From: Hyunsoonleella flava
GTDB taxonomy: Bacteria > Bacteroidota > Bacteroidia > Flavobacteriales > Flavobacteriaceae
DNA length: 64,000 nt
Assembly (NCBI RefSeq): GCF_004310325.1
Contig: NZ_SIRT01000001.1
Location: forward strand, 248,001 to 312,000
Reading direction: 5' to 3'
In this document: one piece after another, positions 7,531 to 16,459 of the stretch
Layout of the letters: each line of letters opens with the position of its first letter
How positions within the stretch are numbered: the stretch's first letter is position 1
Notes under the pieces: model-generated
Database searches by the model: none
Told to the model about the DNA's origin: nothing
Seen by the model: only the letters and a program-made list of their open reading frames with translations
Position numbers and translations under genes: made by a program

Positions 7531-8685
7531 ATGGAAATTACTGACTTACAATTGTTGTTTAAAAAATATAAAGAATCTTCACTTTTTCATAGGTATATTA
7601 CTAATGAAAAAATTACACATCTGCTTTCTAAATTGGAAACATATGCTAAGGTGAAAATAGTCGGTAAATCAGTTTTGGAAAATGATATTTATACGATAAA
7701 AATTGGCACTGGCTCAAAGCGCATTTTAATGTGGTCTCAAATGCATGGAAATGAATCTACCACAACTAAAGCGATTTTTGATTTTTTGAATGTATGTATA
7801 TCAAATAATTCTATCACCAATGACATTTTAGATAATTGTACGCTTTGTATTATTCCCATTTTAAATCCTGATGGAGCCGAGGCTTATACGCGTGTAAATG
7901 CTAATGATGTAGATTTAAATAGGGATGCTCAACAAAGAACGCAGCCAGAAAGTGATATTTTACGAAAGGTATTTAATGAGTTTAAACCCCACTTTTGCCA
8001 TAATTTACACGGACAGCGTACAATTTTTAGTGCTGGAAATACTAATAAATCAGCTACGGTATCATTTCTAGCTCCTGCCCAAGACGAAGCGTGCACTGTC
8101 ACTCCCACAAGAAAGATTGCTATGGAGATTATCGCGGAGATGAATAGCTTTTTACAAAAGATAATCCCAGAACAGGTAGGAGTATATGACGATGCGTTCA
8201 ATATTAATTGTGTGGGGGACACCTTTCAGTCTGAAAATATCCCAACAATTTTATTTGAGGCAGGCCATTTTCATAAAGATTATGCTAGGGACAAAACACG
8301 TGAACTCATTTTTATATCATATATCACTTCTTTGTTATACATTGCAAATACGGATGTTGACGGTAGTAATTACGGAGCGTATTTTGATATTCCCGAAAAT
8401 AAGAAGTTGTTTTTTGATGTTATCATTAGAAATGCACGTCTGGATGAAAGTGATCGGGAAACAATTGATTTGGCTTTTCAATTTGAGGAGCGCTTACAGG
8501 ATGATAGAATAATATTTGTTCCAATTCTGAAAAATATTGAGATATTATCAAACAATTTTGCCCATAAAGAGATTGATGCGAAAGGAGCCGTAGTCTCGAG
8601 TATAGACAATAAAATGTTGGAAGTAGGTTACGAAAACGTTTTCGTAAAATTGAATAATGAGAAAATCGCATTATTTTCAAAATAA
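7531..8685 (+). CDS. M14-family zinc carboxypeptidase-like protein
   Basis: 384 residues from ATG 7531. Zinc ligands His and Glu are visible in WSQMHGNESTTTKA, with the third His in HNLHGQRTIF. The substrate-binding Arg block NANDVDLNRDAQ and the late Glu in ILFEAGHFHKDYARD are also typical of M14 peptidases. There is no signal peptide, so it should act in the cytoplasm, perhaps on peptides or amide-linked amino acids. The in-frame extension to GTG 7477 is disfavoured because the promoter lies inside it. A probable XRE operator precedes it and an Lrp-family gene follows on the same strand. Confidence 0.88.
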   Translation: MEITDLQLLFKKYKESSLFHRYITNEKITHLLSKLETYAKVKIVGKSVLENDIYTIKIGTGSKRILMWSQMHGNESTTTKAIFDFLNVCISNNSITNDILDNCTLCIIPILNPDGAEAYTRVNANDVDLNRDAQQRTQPESDILRKVFNEFKPHFCHNLHGQRTIFSAGNTNKSATVSFLAPAQDEACTVTPTRKIAMEIIAEMNSFLQKIIPEQVGVYDDAFNINCVGDTFQSENIPTILFEAGHFHKDYARDKTRELIFISYITSLLYIANTDVDGSNYGAYFDIPENKKLFFDVIIRNARLDESDRETIDLAFQFEERLQDDRIIFVPILKNIEILSNNFAHKEIDAKGAVVSSIDNKMLEVGYENVFVKLNNEKIALFSK

Positions 8686-8723
8686 AATGCATTAAATATG
8701 CGTAATCTTTAGTGAAAATGTAT

Positions 8724-8731
8724 TAATTTTG
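8724..8731 (+). promoter_or_regulatory. -7 element of the Lrp-family gene (TAATTTTG)
   Basis: Exact TAnnTTTG match 24 bp before the ATG at 8756. No clear -33 element is seen. Confidence 0.4.
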
Positions 8732-8755
8732 ATTTTTATTTAAGAAAATCGAATT

Positions 8756-9235
8756 ATGGGGAAAATTAAATTAGACGAAATCGATCACCAAATTCTTGAC
8801 ATGTTGATAGACAATACAAGAATACCTTTTACAGATATTGCTAAAAAGCTTTTAATTTCTGCGGGAACGGTACATGTAAGAGTAAAAAAAATGGAAGAAT
8901 CAGGCATTATTAGAGGCTCCTCTTTAACGCTGGATTATAAGAAACTTGGATATTCATTTATTGCTTACGTTGGAGTGTACCTGAATAATACCTCGCAAAC
9001 CCAATTTGTTTTAGAGCGCATAAATGAAATCCCTTTTGTTACTGTAGCTCATATCACTACAGGGAAATTTAACATCTTTTGTAAGATTAGAGCCAGAAAT
9101 ACGGAACATGCAAAAGAGGTCATCTTTAAGCTAGATGAAATAGAAGGCGTGTATCGTACAGAAACGATGATTTCTCTTGAAGAAAGTATTAATGACAAGA
9201 AACGATTGATGCATTCTATATTTAATGAGATGTAG
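8756..9235 (+). CDS. Lrp/AsnC-family transcriptional regulator
   Basis: 159 residues. The N-terminal HTH covers about residues 5-55 (LDEIDHQILDMLIDNTRIPF, then ISAGTVHVRVKKMEESGII). The C-terminal RAM ligand-binding/oligomerisation domain covers about 70-150. It probably forms octamers that respond to an amino acid. It lies downstream of the M14 peptidase, which could supply such a ligand; this link is only suggestive. A hairpin terminator follows. Confidence 0.94.
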   Translation: MGKIKLDEIDHQILDMLIDNTRIPFTDIAKKLLISAGTVHVRVKKMEESGIIRGSSLTLDYKKLGYSFIAYVGVYLNNTSQTQFVLERINEIPFVTVAHITTGKFNIFCKIRARNTEHAKEVIFKLDEIEGVYRTETMISLEESINDKKRLMHSIFNEM

Positions 9236-9263
9236 AGGCACATTTCGTTATGATTATAAATTT

Positions 9264-9286
9264 AAGCTCCATTTTATGGGGCTTTT
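9264..9286 (+). terminator. Terminator after the Lrp-family gene
   Basis: Seven-bp stem AAGCTCC/GGGGCTT with one U-G pair, a 7-nt loop and TTTT afterwards. It closes the housekeeping part of the window before the polysaccharide region. Confidence 0.6.
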
Positions 9287-9423
9287 CTATTAATATTTAT
9301 GATGCAAGAGTGTTTATCACGGTAATTATTAAGTAATTCATAGAAAATTTTTGATAGGCTTTATTTGTTAAAAGATATTTAGCATAAAACTTCAAACCTC
9401 CTGGGCCTACTAATTAATGTATT

Positions 9424-10875
9424 ATGGTATTTAATTCGTTAGAGTTTTTTATTTTTCTTTCAGTAGTATTTATAGTCTATTGGTTTTTTTTAAAAAAAAC
9501 TACAAAGGGGCAAAATATATTTCTCATTCTTGCGAGTTATTTTTTTTATGGATGGTGGGATTGGAGATTTCTATCGCTCATATTCTTAAGTACCGTAGTT
9601 GATTATTTTATTGGTTTACGCATATTCCACAGCGATAAAAACAGTAGTAGGAAACTTTGGCTTTGGGGTAGTGTTATTTTCAATGTAGGTTTATTAGGGT
9701 TTTTTAAATATTTCAATTTTTTTGTTGATTCTTGGATTGAAGCTTGTCAGTTACTTGGTTATAATATCCAAAGTACTTTTACATTGCGCATCTTACTTCC
9801 TGTCGGTATTTCGTTTTATACATTTCAAACAATGTCTTATTCCTTTGATATTTATTATAAACGATTAGAGCCTACAAAAGACTTTTTAGGTTTTGCTGCT
9901 TTTGTTAGTTTCTTTCCGCAGCTGGTTGCAGGACCCATAGAAAGAGCCTCAAATTTGTTATCTCAGATATTAAATCGTAGGAGCTTTAGCTATGACCAAT
10001 GTGTACAAGGTTTGAAGTTGATATTATGGGGACTTTTTAAAAAAATGGTAATAGCAGATTCTTTGGCACCAATTGTAGATGACATATTTGCCAATTACTC
10101 CACTTATCCAGCTTCTTCACTGATTTTAGGGGTTACTTTATTTAGTTTTCAGGTGTATGGCGATTTCAGTGGGTATTCAGATATAGCTATCGGTACCGCA
10201 AAACTGTTTGGAATAGAGTTAATGTCTAATTTCAAATTTCCTAATTTCTCAAGAAACGTCGCAGAATATTGGCAGCGTTGGCATATATCGCTTTCTACTT
10301 GGTTTAGGCATTATGTATATATACCTCTTGGTGGATCAAGGGTGAGCAAATTAAAGTCCGTTAGAAATATTATTATCATTTTCTTGGTTAGTGGGTTTTG
10401 GCATGGTGCAAATTGGACGTTTATTTTTTGGGGCGCCTTTCATGCATTGGCATTTATTCCAGTTTTCTTGATGGGTAGGAATACCATTTATAAGCATTCT
10501 GTTGTTGGCGAAAACTCTGTTTTTCCCTCTTTTATTGAGATAGGACAAGTATTATTAACGTTTGCTATTATTACTTTTTCCAGAATATTTTTCAGATCAG
10601 AATCAATTACTGATGCTTTTAATTTCATCAAGGGAATTTTTAACAATTTTTCTTATGAACAGTACATGCATCCCATGGGATATAGAATGATTGATTACTA
10701 TATTTTATTGGCAATATTTGTGTTGTATGAATATCGTATTAGAAAAGATGAACGCTCTCCGTTTAAGTTTAAATCAAGGTATGTTAGATTTTTTGTTTAT
10801 ACGGTTGTTATTCTAGCTATGCTATTATTTTATGATAGTGGTTTTGATAGGTCGTTTATTTATTTTCAGTTTTAG
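9424..10875 (+). CDS. MBOAT O-acyltransferase (AlgI/PatA-like), copy 1
   Basis: Polytopic inner-membrane protein of 483 residues that passes acyl (typically acetyl) groups across the membrane to a polysaccharide. Family landmarks: N-terminal NSLEFFIFLSVVFIVYW, SYFFYGWWDWRFLSLI, the central FFPQLVAGPIERASNLL, YGDFSGYSDIAIG, RWHISLSTWFRHYVYIPLGG and the catalytic His block SGFWHGANWTFIFWGAFHAL. It ends FIYFQF like the other two MBOATs in this window. Unlike those it has no SGNH gene on its own strand next to it; the nearest one is at 12125 on the other strand. It opens the polysaccharide region. Confidence 0.95.
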   Translation: MVFNSLEFFIFLSVVFIVYWFFLKKTTKGQNIFLILASYFFYGWWDWRFLSLIFLSTVVDYFIGLRIFHSDKNSSRKLWLWGSVIFNVGLLGFFKYFNFFVDSWIEACQLLGYNIQSTFTLRILLPVGISFYTFQTMSYSFDIYYKRLEPTKDFLGFAAFVSFFPQLVAGPIERASNLLSQILNRRSFSYDQCVQGLKLILWGLFKKMVIADSLAPIVDDIFANYSTYPASSLILGVTLFSFQVYGDFSGYSDIAIGTAKLFGIELMSNFKFPNFSRNVAEYWQRWHISLSTWFRHYVYIPLGGSRVSKLKSVRNIIIIFLVSGFWHGANWTFIFWGAFHALAFIPVFLMGRNTIYKHSVVGENSVFPSFIEIGQVLLTFAIITFSRIFFRSESITDAFNFIKGIFNNFSYEQYMHPMGYRMIDYYILLAIFVLYEYRIRKDERSPFKFKSRYVRFFVYTVVILAMLLFYDSGFDRSFIYFQF

Positions 10876-10876
10876 C

Positions 10877-10908
10877 ATAGAGTTTTAAAACTACAGTAAA
10901 CCTCTATA
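10877..10908. terminator. Weak hairpin between convergent genes
   Basis: Imperfect 10-bp arms (ATAGAGTTTT against AAACCTCTAT, one mismatch) lie between the MBOAT stop and the end of the convergent transferase gene. It may serve as a bidirectional terminator, but lacks a clear T-run. Confidence 0.25.
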
Positions 10909-12078
10909 CTATTGGATATTTAATATAGCTTTACTTTTTATTCCCTTAATTAAATATTTATTGGAATTGTTTTTCATTGAATAAAGTGAAATATCCTTTT
11001 CCTTTTCATTATAGTTGAAAAGAAAATCAAATGCGTAGCGTCTTAAAAAACTATACTTATCACTATAAATATCAACCAATTCCTTCAGCTCTAATTCCTT
11101 GTCGTAATCTATATTTTCTGTTGTAACTACTAGAGATTCTTTAGGATGTAGTTTTTCTTTAATACTGTTTTTTATGTTATGAAACCTATCTATGTAACCG
11201 CGCTCTCTTAAATAGTGCCTAAGTTTATGATTAGTTATTTGTATTAAGCTTTTCGATATTGATTTAATAGATTTTTTGTTGTAGAAAATATCATATCTAT
11301 AAGGGTATGTATGGTTGCACCATCGCTTTTTCCAATAAAATGCACCATACATAAAGGTGAGAAGATGAATATTATTGGCTAAACACCAATCTATTTGTTT
11401 TATCAAATCAATATAACCGGTATTATACTTAGAGTAATTTATGTCATATGTTCTAATAAGTTGACAAACCACATTGTCAACGTGAAGATTCAAGCAAATA
11501 TCAATAGGCGTATCTCCATTGTAAATCACAAATAGAGAAGCTCTTTTATTTAAAATTAAAGACTTCATATTAGCATAATAAAAATCTTTTCTTTTTACAT
11601 TTCTATTTTTTATAATGCCTTTTTCAACAGACCTTATTTCAAGTAATTTGAAAAATACCTCAAGAATTGTATCGTATTCCTTTTGTGAAATCTCGCCATA
11701 GTACATCTTGTAACTAATATTGAAAGCGTTTTCCAATCTCTTAACAGACCTTCTCAATTTATACCTGCTTGAATTGCCAAACCTAGATTTTAAATACCCT
11801 TGGGTGCTTTCAACTCCCTCAAAATTAATGGCATATCCGCTGTAGTAAGGTATTTTTACTTGCTTAACGTTTTTTGGTAAACTTTGCTCTTTTACGTTTA
11901 AATAGGAAGGGATGTCCTTAACAACTACAATGTTGTTTTTAATGTGTGAAAAGCTATCATTGTCTACATTTTTATAATCAAAATGGGGTGTATAAGTACA
12001 ACTTAACTCTCTGTAAAAGTCTGGAAGATTATTTAAGATGTACACAGATTCTAAAAAATCCACTGTTTTGTTTTCCAT
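10909..12078 (-). CDS. GNAT/FemAB-fold acyltransferase (CelD/BioF2-like), paralogue A
   Basis: 389 residues, soluble. The central region (about 90-290) has the Acetyltransf_6 type layout: NSSRYKLRRSVKRLENAFNI, then ASLFVIYNGDTPIDICLNLH, then YDINYSKYNTGYIDLIKQID. The same blocks occur in the gene at 13081, so the two are paralogues. Related proteins transfer acyl or aminoacyl groups to cell-surface glycans or their precursors. Substrate unknown. The order transferase A, SGNH protein, transferase B on one strand with short gaps (46 and 5 nt) indicates one operon. Confidence 0.78.
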   Translation of the reverse strand: MENKTVDFLESVYILNNLPDFYRELSCTYTPHFDYKNVDNDSFSHIKNNIVVVKDIPSYLNVKEQSLPKNVKQVKIPYYSGYAINFEGVESTQGYLKSRFGNSSRYKLRRSVKRLENAFNISYKMYYGEISQKEYDTILEVFFKLLEIRSVEKGIIKNRNVKRKDFYYANMKSLILNKRASLFVIYNGDTPIDICLNLHVDNVVCQLIRTYDINYSKYNTGYIDLIKQIDWCLANNIHLLTFMYGAFYWKKRWCNHTYPYRYDIFYNKKSIKSISKSLIQITNHKLRHYLRERGYIDRFHNIKNSIKEKLHPKESLVVTTENIDYDKELELKELVDIYSDKYSFLRRYAFDFLFNYNEKEKDISLYSMKNNSNKYLIKGIKSKAILNIQ

Positions 12079-12124
12079 TGACGATTATGCTTGTTTAGGA
12101 TAAAAAAGCTTTTTAATATTTATG

Positions 12125-13075
12125 TTACAAGTTTAACTTATTATTTATGAAAGTTGAAATCTCGCTTGCAATTAAGTCTCTACCATGGTCATTCCAATGC
12201 ATATCATAAATAAGGGTGGGAGGTTCTGTTGAGGAATTAAAGGTATTAGAAAAATCAATGATATGATATCCATTGTCATTGAAATAATTTAAAAATACTT
12301 CACTGGTAGCTGAGGAATCCAGTAAAAATGACATTCTATCCTTCTCAAAGCCAAAAGTGTTTATTAACGTTTTAAAGTTTTCTAAATTTTTTAAGTCTTC
12401 ATTCAGTTTTTCGTCATCACTAATGGATTGCTGTTCTTTTTTTCCATGCATTATATCGATTGCCATATTCTTTATGGGGTCAATTATCCCAATAGACGAT
12501 GCGTAAGATAAAAGTTTAAAATTATCTCTAATTCGAAATAATGGGGATTTTAACATTGCTATCCTATCATAATTTGGAGTAAAAACACTTCTCTCCAAAT
12601 CGTTTTCATACTTTAGGTAGAAAATAATATGATCAATTTTTTTAAAATGATCTTTGTAAGCATGGATCAAAAATAGTTGGTTTGCCAAATCATAGCCGCC
12701 ATAGCCATATTCATAAACTTCTACCTTATTATTCAATTTGGTTTCAATTTTTTTTCCAGTTGAAACATCATAATCCTGATGGAAACCTTCGATAAAGGAA
12801 TCTCCTATTAAAGCAATTTCTATTTTATTTTCAGAAGGATTAAATTCTCGAAAAGAATTAAAGCCAAAATTATTGGTCTTGTATTCTGAAAAGTTTTGTC
12901 TTCTATTACCTGTAACAGCATAACCTGTTTGGTTTGGTAGATATTTTTCAACCTCAAATTTATCTATATATCTTTCAGGAGCTTCAGTGTGAAGATGAAA
13001 TGCCCTTACTATAAATTCTAAAGTAACTATTATAAGGAACACGTATATTATACTTTTTAAGATTAACTTTTTCAT
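12125..13075 (-). CDS. Membrane-anchored SGNH/GDSL-like esterase or acyltransferase, copy 1
   Basis: 316 residues with an N-terminal membrane anchor (about 5-25) and a periplasmic SGNH domain. The block I motif is IALIGDSFIEGFHQ (nucleophile Ser) and block V is YDMHWNDHGRDLI (Asp-x-x-His type). This architecture resembles AlgJ/AlgX-like proteins that hand acyl groups from an MBOAT to a polysaccharide, and an MBOAT gene lies 1.3 kb away. It sits between two paralogous GNAT-fold transferases. Confidence 0.82.
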   Translation of the reverse strand: MKKLILKSIIYVFLIIVTLEFIVRAFHLHTEAPERYIDKFEVEKYLPNQTGYAVTGNRRQNFSEYKTNNFGFNSFREFNPSENKIEIALIGDSFIEGFHQDYDVSTGKKIETKLNNKVEVYEYGYGGYDLANQLFLIHAYKDHFKKIDHIIFYLKYENDLERSVFTPNYDRIAMLKSPLFRIRDNFKLLSYASSIGIIDPIKNMAIDIMHGKKEQQSISDDEKLNEDLKNLENFKTLINTFGFEKDRMSFLLDSSATSEVFLNYFNDNGYHIIDFSNTFNSSTEPPTLIYDMHWNDHGRDLIASEISTFINNKLNL

Positions 13076-13080
13076 AAGTT

Positions 13081-14322
13081 TTACTTTAAAACTATTTGCT
13101 GAATCAATGAATCAGCCCATAGGATATAGGTATACTCTTTTTTTAAATGCTTATAAACTTTAATTTGCTGATAAGGTTTAACTGCAAGGTATTGAAAATC
13201 GTAAACATGTTTCTTCATTAAAGTAAACTTCTCGTTTTTATGTATATCTATTTGAACAATATCGTTATTGTCAGGCAGAGTGTCTAACTTCAATATTTCA
13301 AAGTTAATTTTTATTTCAGGCACATTGTTTTTTTTTAATTGATAAAAAATCTTATGAAATATGGTGTTAATTTTTTTTCGCCTTAAATAGGCTTTGACTT
13401 CAAACATGTAATAGTAAGCATATGCTATACTTTTAGCCCGAATTGATTTTTTGTCGAATAATATATGATATTCAAAATCATACTGTAAAGTGCACATCCT
13501 TTTTTTGTAATCAAAATAACCTTTGGAAAAGTCCAGGATTGAGATGTCGTTATCAAAGCACCAGCTAACGAATTTTAAATTGTTTACATAGCCAAGATTG
13601 AATTTTGAATAGTCGATGTCAAATACAGTAATAGCATCTATAGCTATATTTGTGCTGTGGTAAATAAATTTTATGGCAATAGGTTCATTCTTGTTATAGA
13701 TTACAAATAAGGATGCTTTTTTATCTTGAATTAAAGGGTATGCAACCTCTTTGTAAAAATTCCATTCAGATTGTTGTATGTTGTTGTTGTATATGCCTTT
13801 ATCGGCGAATCGTTTTTGCAAAAGAAGCAGGAATTTTTTAAAAATAAACTCATATTCAGTTTTATCAATATCTCCGAAATACATTTTAGTAGTTAGATCA
13901 AAACATTCATCTAAGCGCCTTGAAAACCTCCTCATTTTTGCTCGAGTATTCTTGCTAAAAGTATGTAATAGGTAATCATCTATGTTTTTAAATTTTTTTA
14001 GGTTAATTAGGAATCCTGGATATTGAACAGATTTTAATATCTCTAAATTTTTTGGTATTTCATTATTGTTTTTCTGCAAATGTGGTAAAACGTCATAAAT
14101 AACAAGAGCTTTCTTTTTATATCCATCTGAATCTATGAGTTTATAGGTATTACCTTTTGTTAGGTTCCTTCCAACATTAAAATAGAGCGAGTTTAAAAAA
14201 CCTCTATAGAAATTTATTCCATCGATGAATTTAAACTTTTCAATGTCTTTTGAAGAACTAAAATGCTTAATCCATAGTTGTTGGAAAATAGTGTTAGAGA
14301 AAGGGTCGTTTTTTAGTTCCAT
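13081..14322 (-). CDS. GNAT/FemAB-fold acyltransferase, paralogue B
   Basis: 413 residues, soluble, a paralogue of the protein at 10909. Shared blocks include TRAKMRRFSRRLDECFDLTT, KKASLFVIYNKNEPIAIKF, FDIDYSKFNLGYVNN and KKSIRAKSIAYAY. Probably an acyltransferase acting on a polysaccharide precursor or cell-surface glycan. It is the first gene of a three-gene operon (13081, 12125, 10909). No start other than the ATG at 14322 is needed. Confidence 0.78.
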   Translation of the reverse strand: MELKNDPFSNTIFQQLWIKHFSSSKDIEKFKFIDGINFYRGFLNSLYFNVGRNLTKGNTYKLIDSDGYKKKALVIYDVLPHLQKNNNEIPKNLEILKSVQYPGFLINLKKFKNIDDYLLHTFSKNTRAKMRRFSRRLDECFDLTTKMYFGDIDKTEYEFIFKKFLLLLQKRFADKGIYNNNIQQSEWNFYKEVAYPLIQDKKASLFVIYNKNEPIAIKFIYHSTNIAIDAITVFDIDYSKFNLGYVNNLKFVSWCFDNDISILDFSKGYFDYKKRMCTLQYDFEYHILFDKKSIRAKSIAYAYYYMFEVKAYLRRKKINTIFHKIFYQLKKNNVPEIKINFEILKLDTLPDNNDIVQIDIHKNEKFTLMKKHVYDFQYLAVKPYQQIKVYKHLKKEYTYILWADSLIQQIVLK

Positions 14323-14406
14323 TATATACGAAATTGCTATCAGGCTTTTTTTGCTTCTATGTGTATATGGCTTGTTCTAGCACTACTACTTAGCTTTGCT
14401 TTGCAT

Positions 14407-14646
14407 TTAATGATGGGCAAATCCATTTTTCTCAATAATTTTTATAATATGTTCTTCTTTAAACCCACATTTTTCAATTTAAAAGATTATGCTACCACCA
14501 CCAATACCCGCTTCAATTGCCATACCAAATGTGTTGATAGGATATTTATCTAAAAAATGTACCTCAATAGATGTTAAAGACTGCTTTTCTGACCAAATCT
14601 TGAATAATCTGCTTGAATATAAATCTTTATTGGAATTGAAACTCAT
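14407..14646 (-). pseudogene. Short coding remnant interrupted by one stop codon
   Basis: A minus-strand frame starts with ATG at 14646 and reads 55 codons (MSFNSNKDLYSSRLF at the start, IEAGIGGGSIIF at the end), meets TAA at 14479-14481, then continues in the same frame for 23 codons (IEKCGFKEEHIIKIIEKNGF) to TAA at 14407. It reads like a 79-residue gene or gene end broken by a nonsense mutation. I do not recognise its family. It could instead be a genuine 55-residue ORF. Confidence 0.35.
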
Positions 14647-14713
14647 AACATGTATTTAGAGTAAATTTTAGGTTTTCGGGTAGTTCAAAATTCGACAAAA
14701 TTTTGCTAATTAA

Positions 14714-14845
14714 GAAGTAGTTGGTGTATTTAATTTAGGTCGCGAAAATAGGCAAGTGCTTAACATTGGTAATCTAGCTATATGTAGAAAGAATTCCGTA
14801 GTAAAAATTTGCATTCAATTCTTAGGAAAAAATAGCTTTAAATAG
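14714..14845 (+). pseudogene. Possible C-terminal remnant of an epimerase-like gene
   Basis: The 43-codon plus-strand frame after a TAA at 14711 reads EVVGVFNLGRENRQVLNIGN, which resembles the segment before the C-terminal helix of NAD-dependent sugar epimerases. Nothing upstream in frame supports a complete gene. The match is short and may be chance. Confidence 0.2.
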
Positions 14846-14890
14846 GTAGCTTTAGCTATTTTATATGAGTTTTACTTTACAAAACAATTA

Positions 14891-15916
14891 CTATTTGTTT
14901 GATCTGTACATTGGGAAGTACTCAAAGTTTTCTATTGTTTTAGCTTTAAAAACCAATGCGCTGTAAACGTCTAGGTTTATAATAACCTTCCAAAGGTTAA
15001 AGTCTTTAAAATCTTTTGAAAATGTTGATTTGAAACGGAATAGTGAATCGTCAAAATTTCCACCTATGCCACCTCCTAGATTAAAAAATGAGTATCCGTT
15101 GTTTGTAGCCATTATTCTCATTTCATCAATAAGGAGTTTTGTTGGTGCTTTGTCCAAAAAAGCGTTTCTAGTTCCAGATAAGTGGTATTGAACAATTCCA
15201 TTTGAAATCATGAACAAACATCCAGCAATGGTCTTGTTAGTATCTTTGTCAATAGCCAAAAGAATTTCTGTAGTAAAATCTTTGGAACTGAATAGTTTTT
15301 CAAAATATAATTCATCAAAGAAGTAAAAGCCATCCGCATCAACCTTTTTCATGTTTTCATAATAAATGCTTATAAATTCTTTTAAATCTTTTTTCGTAGT
15401 TCCGCTTTTTACCTCACAATTTCTACGGGATTTATTTATGTATGTCCTTAATCTTCTTTGATAGTGAGATCGTTGTGCTTCAATGTTTTTTGTGATGTCT
15501 ATATTTACTACTTGTCCTCGAGTTACTATCTGCCCTAAATCATTTAATATTCTCGATTGATTTGGTATAAAAGGATTTAATCTTGAAAATGCAGATACAA
15601 AATTATTTGATTTTAAAAATTTTGCTATCTTCCTTATAAAAGTAGAATTGTCAAAATCAGCGGTGACTCCCTTACTTATAGGGCCTGCATACCCATAAAC
15701 TGAAGTAAGGTCTTTGTATTGAGTACCTTTAATATTTCTAATTAAAAACGGAATACCAATTAATACATTTGAGTCCTCATATTTTAATAAAATAGGAGTC
15801 TCATTATCAGATTTGGAAATGATGTGATATTCATAAGTATGATAGGTGTCATAAACTCCTACTAAAGATAGGAAAGCATTCCAATCTTTTCGATTTTTTA
15901 TAACTTCAATTTTCAA
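14891..15916 (-). CDS. FemAB/FemX-family peptidyltransferase-like protein (GNAT fold)
   Basis: 341 residues, soluble. FemAB landmarks: the N-terminal subdomain with SVYGYAGPISKGV, the RRLRTYINKSRRNCEV loop, AGCLFMISNGIVQYHLSGTR and the C-terminal NLGGGIGGNFDDSLFRFK, a typical FemAB-like ending. Relatives add amino acids to peptidoglycan or acyl groups to exopolysaccharide. No tRNA-dependent role can be inferred. The gene stands alone, with remnants on the left and a 540-bp gap on the right. Confidence 0.85.
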   Translation of the reverse strand: MKIEVIKNRKDWNAFLSLVGVYDTYHTYEYHIISKSDNETPILLKYEDSNVLIGIPFLIRNIKGTQYKDLTSVYGYAGPISKGVTADFDNSTFIRKIAKFLKSNNFVSAFSRLNPFIPNQSRILNDLGQIVTRGQVVNIDITKNIEAQRSHYQRRLRTYINKSRRNCEVKSGTTKKDLKEFISIYYENMKKVDADGFYFFDELYFEKLFSSKDFTTEILLAIDKDTNKTIAGCLFMISNGIVQYHLSGTRNAFLDKAPTKLLIDEMRIMATNNGYSFFNLGGGIGGNFDDSLFRFKSTFSKDFKDFNLWKVIINLDVYSALVFKAKTIENFEYFPMYRSNK

Positions 15917-16459
15917 TTTCTTAGGGAGTATTGTGTTTGGAGCTAATAATATTTTTTTAATAAAAGTAAATATATATTTTTAAATGAAAACTAATTACTA
16001 GATTAACGTCCATTTTTTAAGTTATTCATGATAAAAGTTTAATTCCATAATTCTGTTATAATTTGAAAAAATCATTCACTTTTACAAGTAGTTTAGTATG
16101 CGTTTGTTGTATTTGTATTATGTTTTTTAGAGTTAAAAAACACAATTAGTATGGATGTCCTAGGCTAAGACTCTAGTTTAATTAAATCTAACTTTAATTC
16201 TAGAAGGAGTTATGTCATATAGTTGAAAAAAAACTTATATTTTCTTCTTATTAGATGGCTTTTTTCTGAGATAATAAGAAATATTTTAAATCAATTTTAT
16301 CTTTTATGAGTTAGAATTTAAAAGTTTAAACAACATGTCATTTTTGTTTTACGTCAGAAATCAGATAAAGTTTATGTCAAAGTCAAAAATCTAAAGCATG
16401 AGATTATTTATATTTTTCGAAGAGCTAGCTTTCGTATAGTTCCCGCACATTTTTGGACT
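15917..16459. other. Intergenic stretch without a recognisable gene
   Basis: AT-rich, with no ORF of credible length on either strand. I see no clear TAnnTTTG promoter, tRNA or repeat. It probably holds leader sequence for the 14891 gene. Confidence 0.5.

Noticed and set aside
14359-14553. Plus-strand 64-codon ORF starting MCIWLVLALLLSFALHLM
   Set aside because: It overlaps the minus-strand remnant at 14407-14646, has no promoter or partner gene and only the look of a chance hydrophobic frame.
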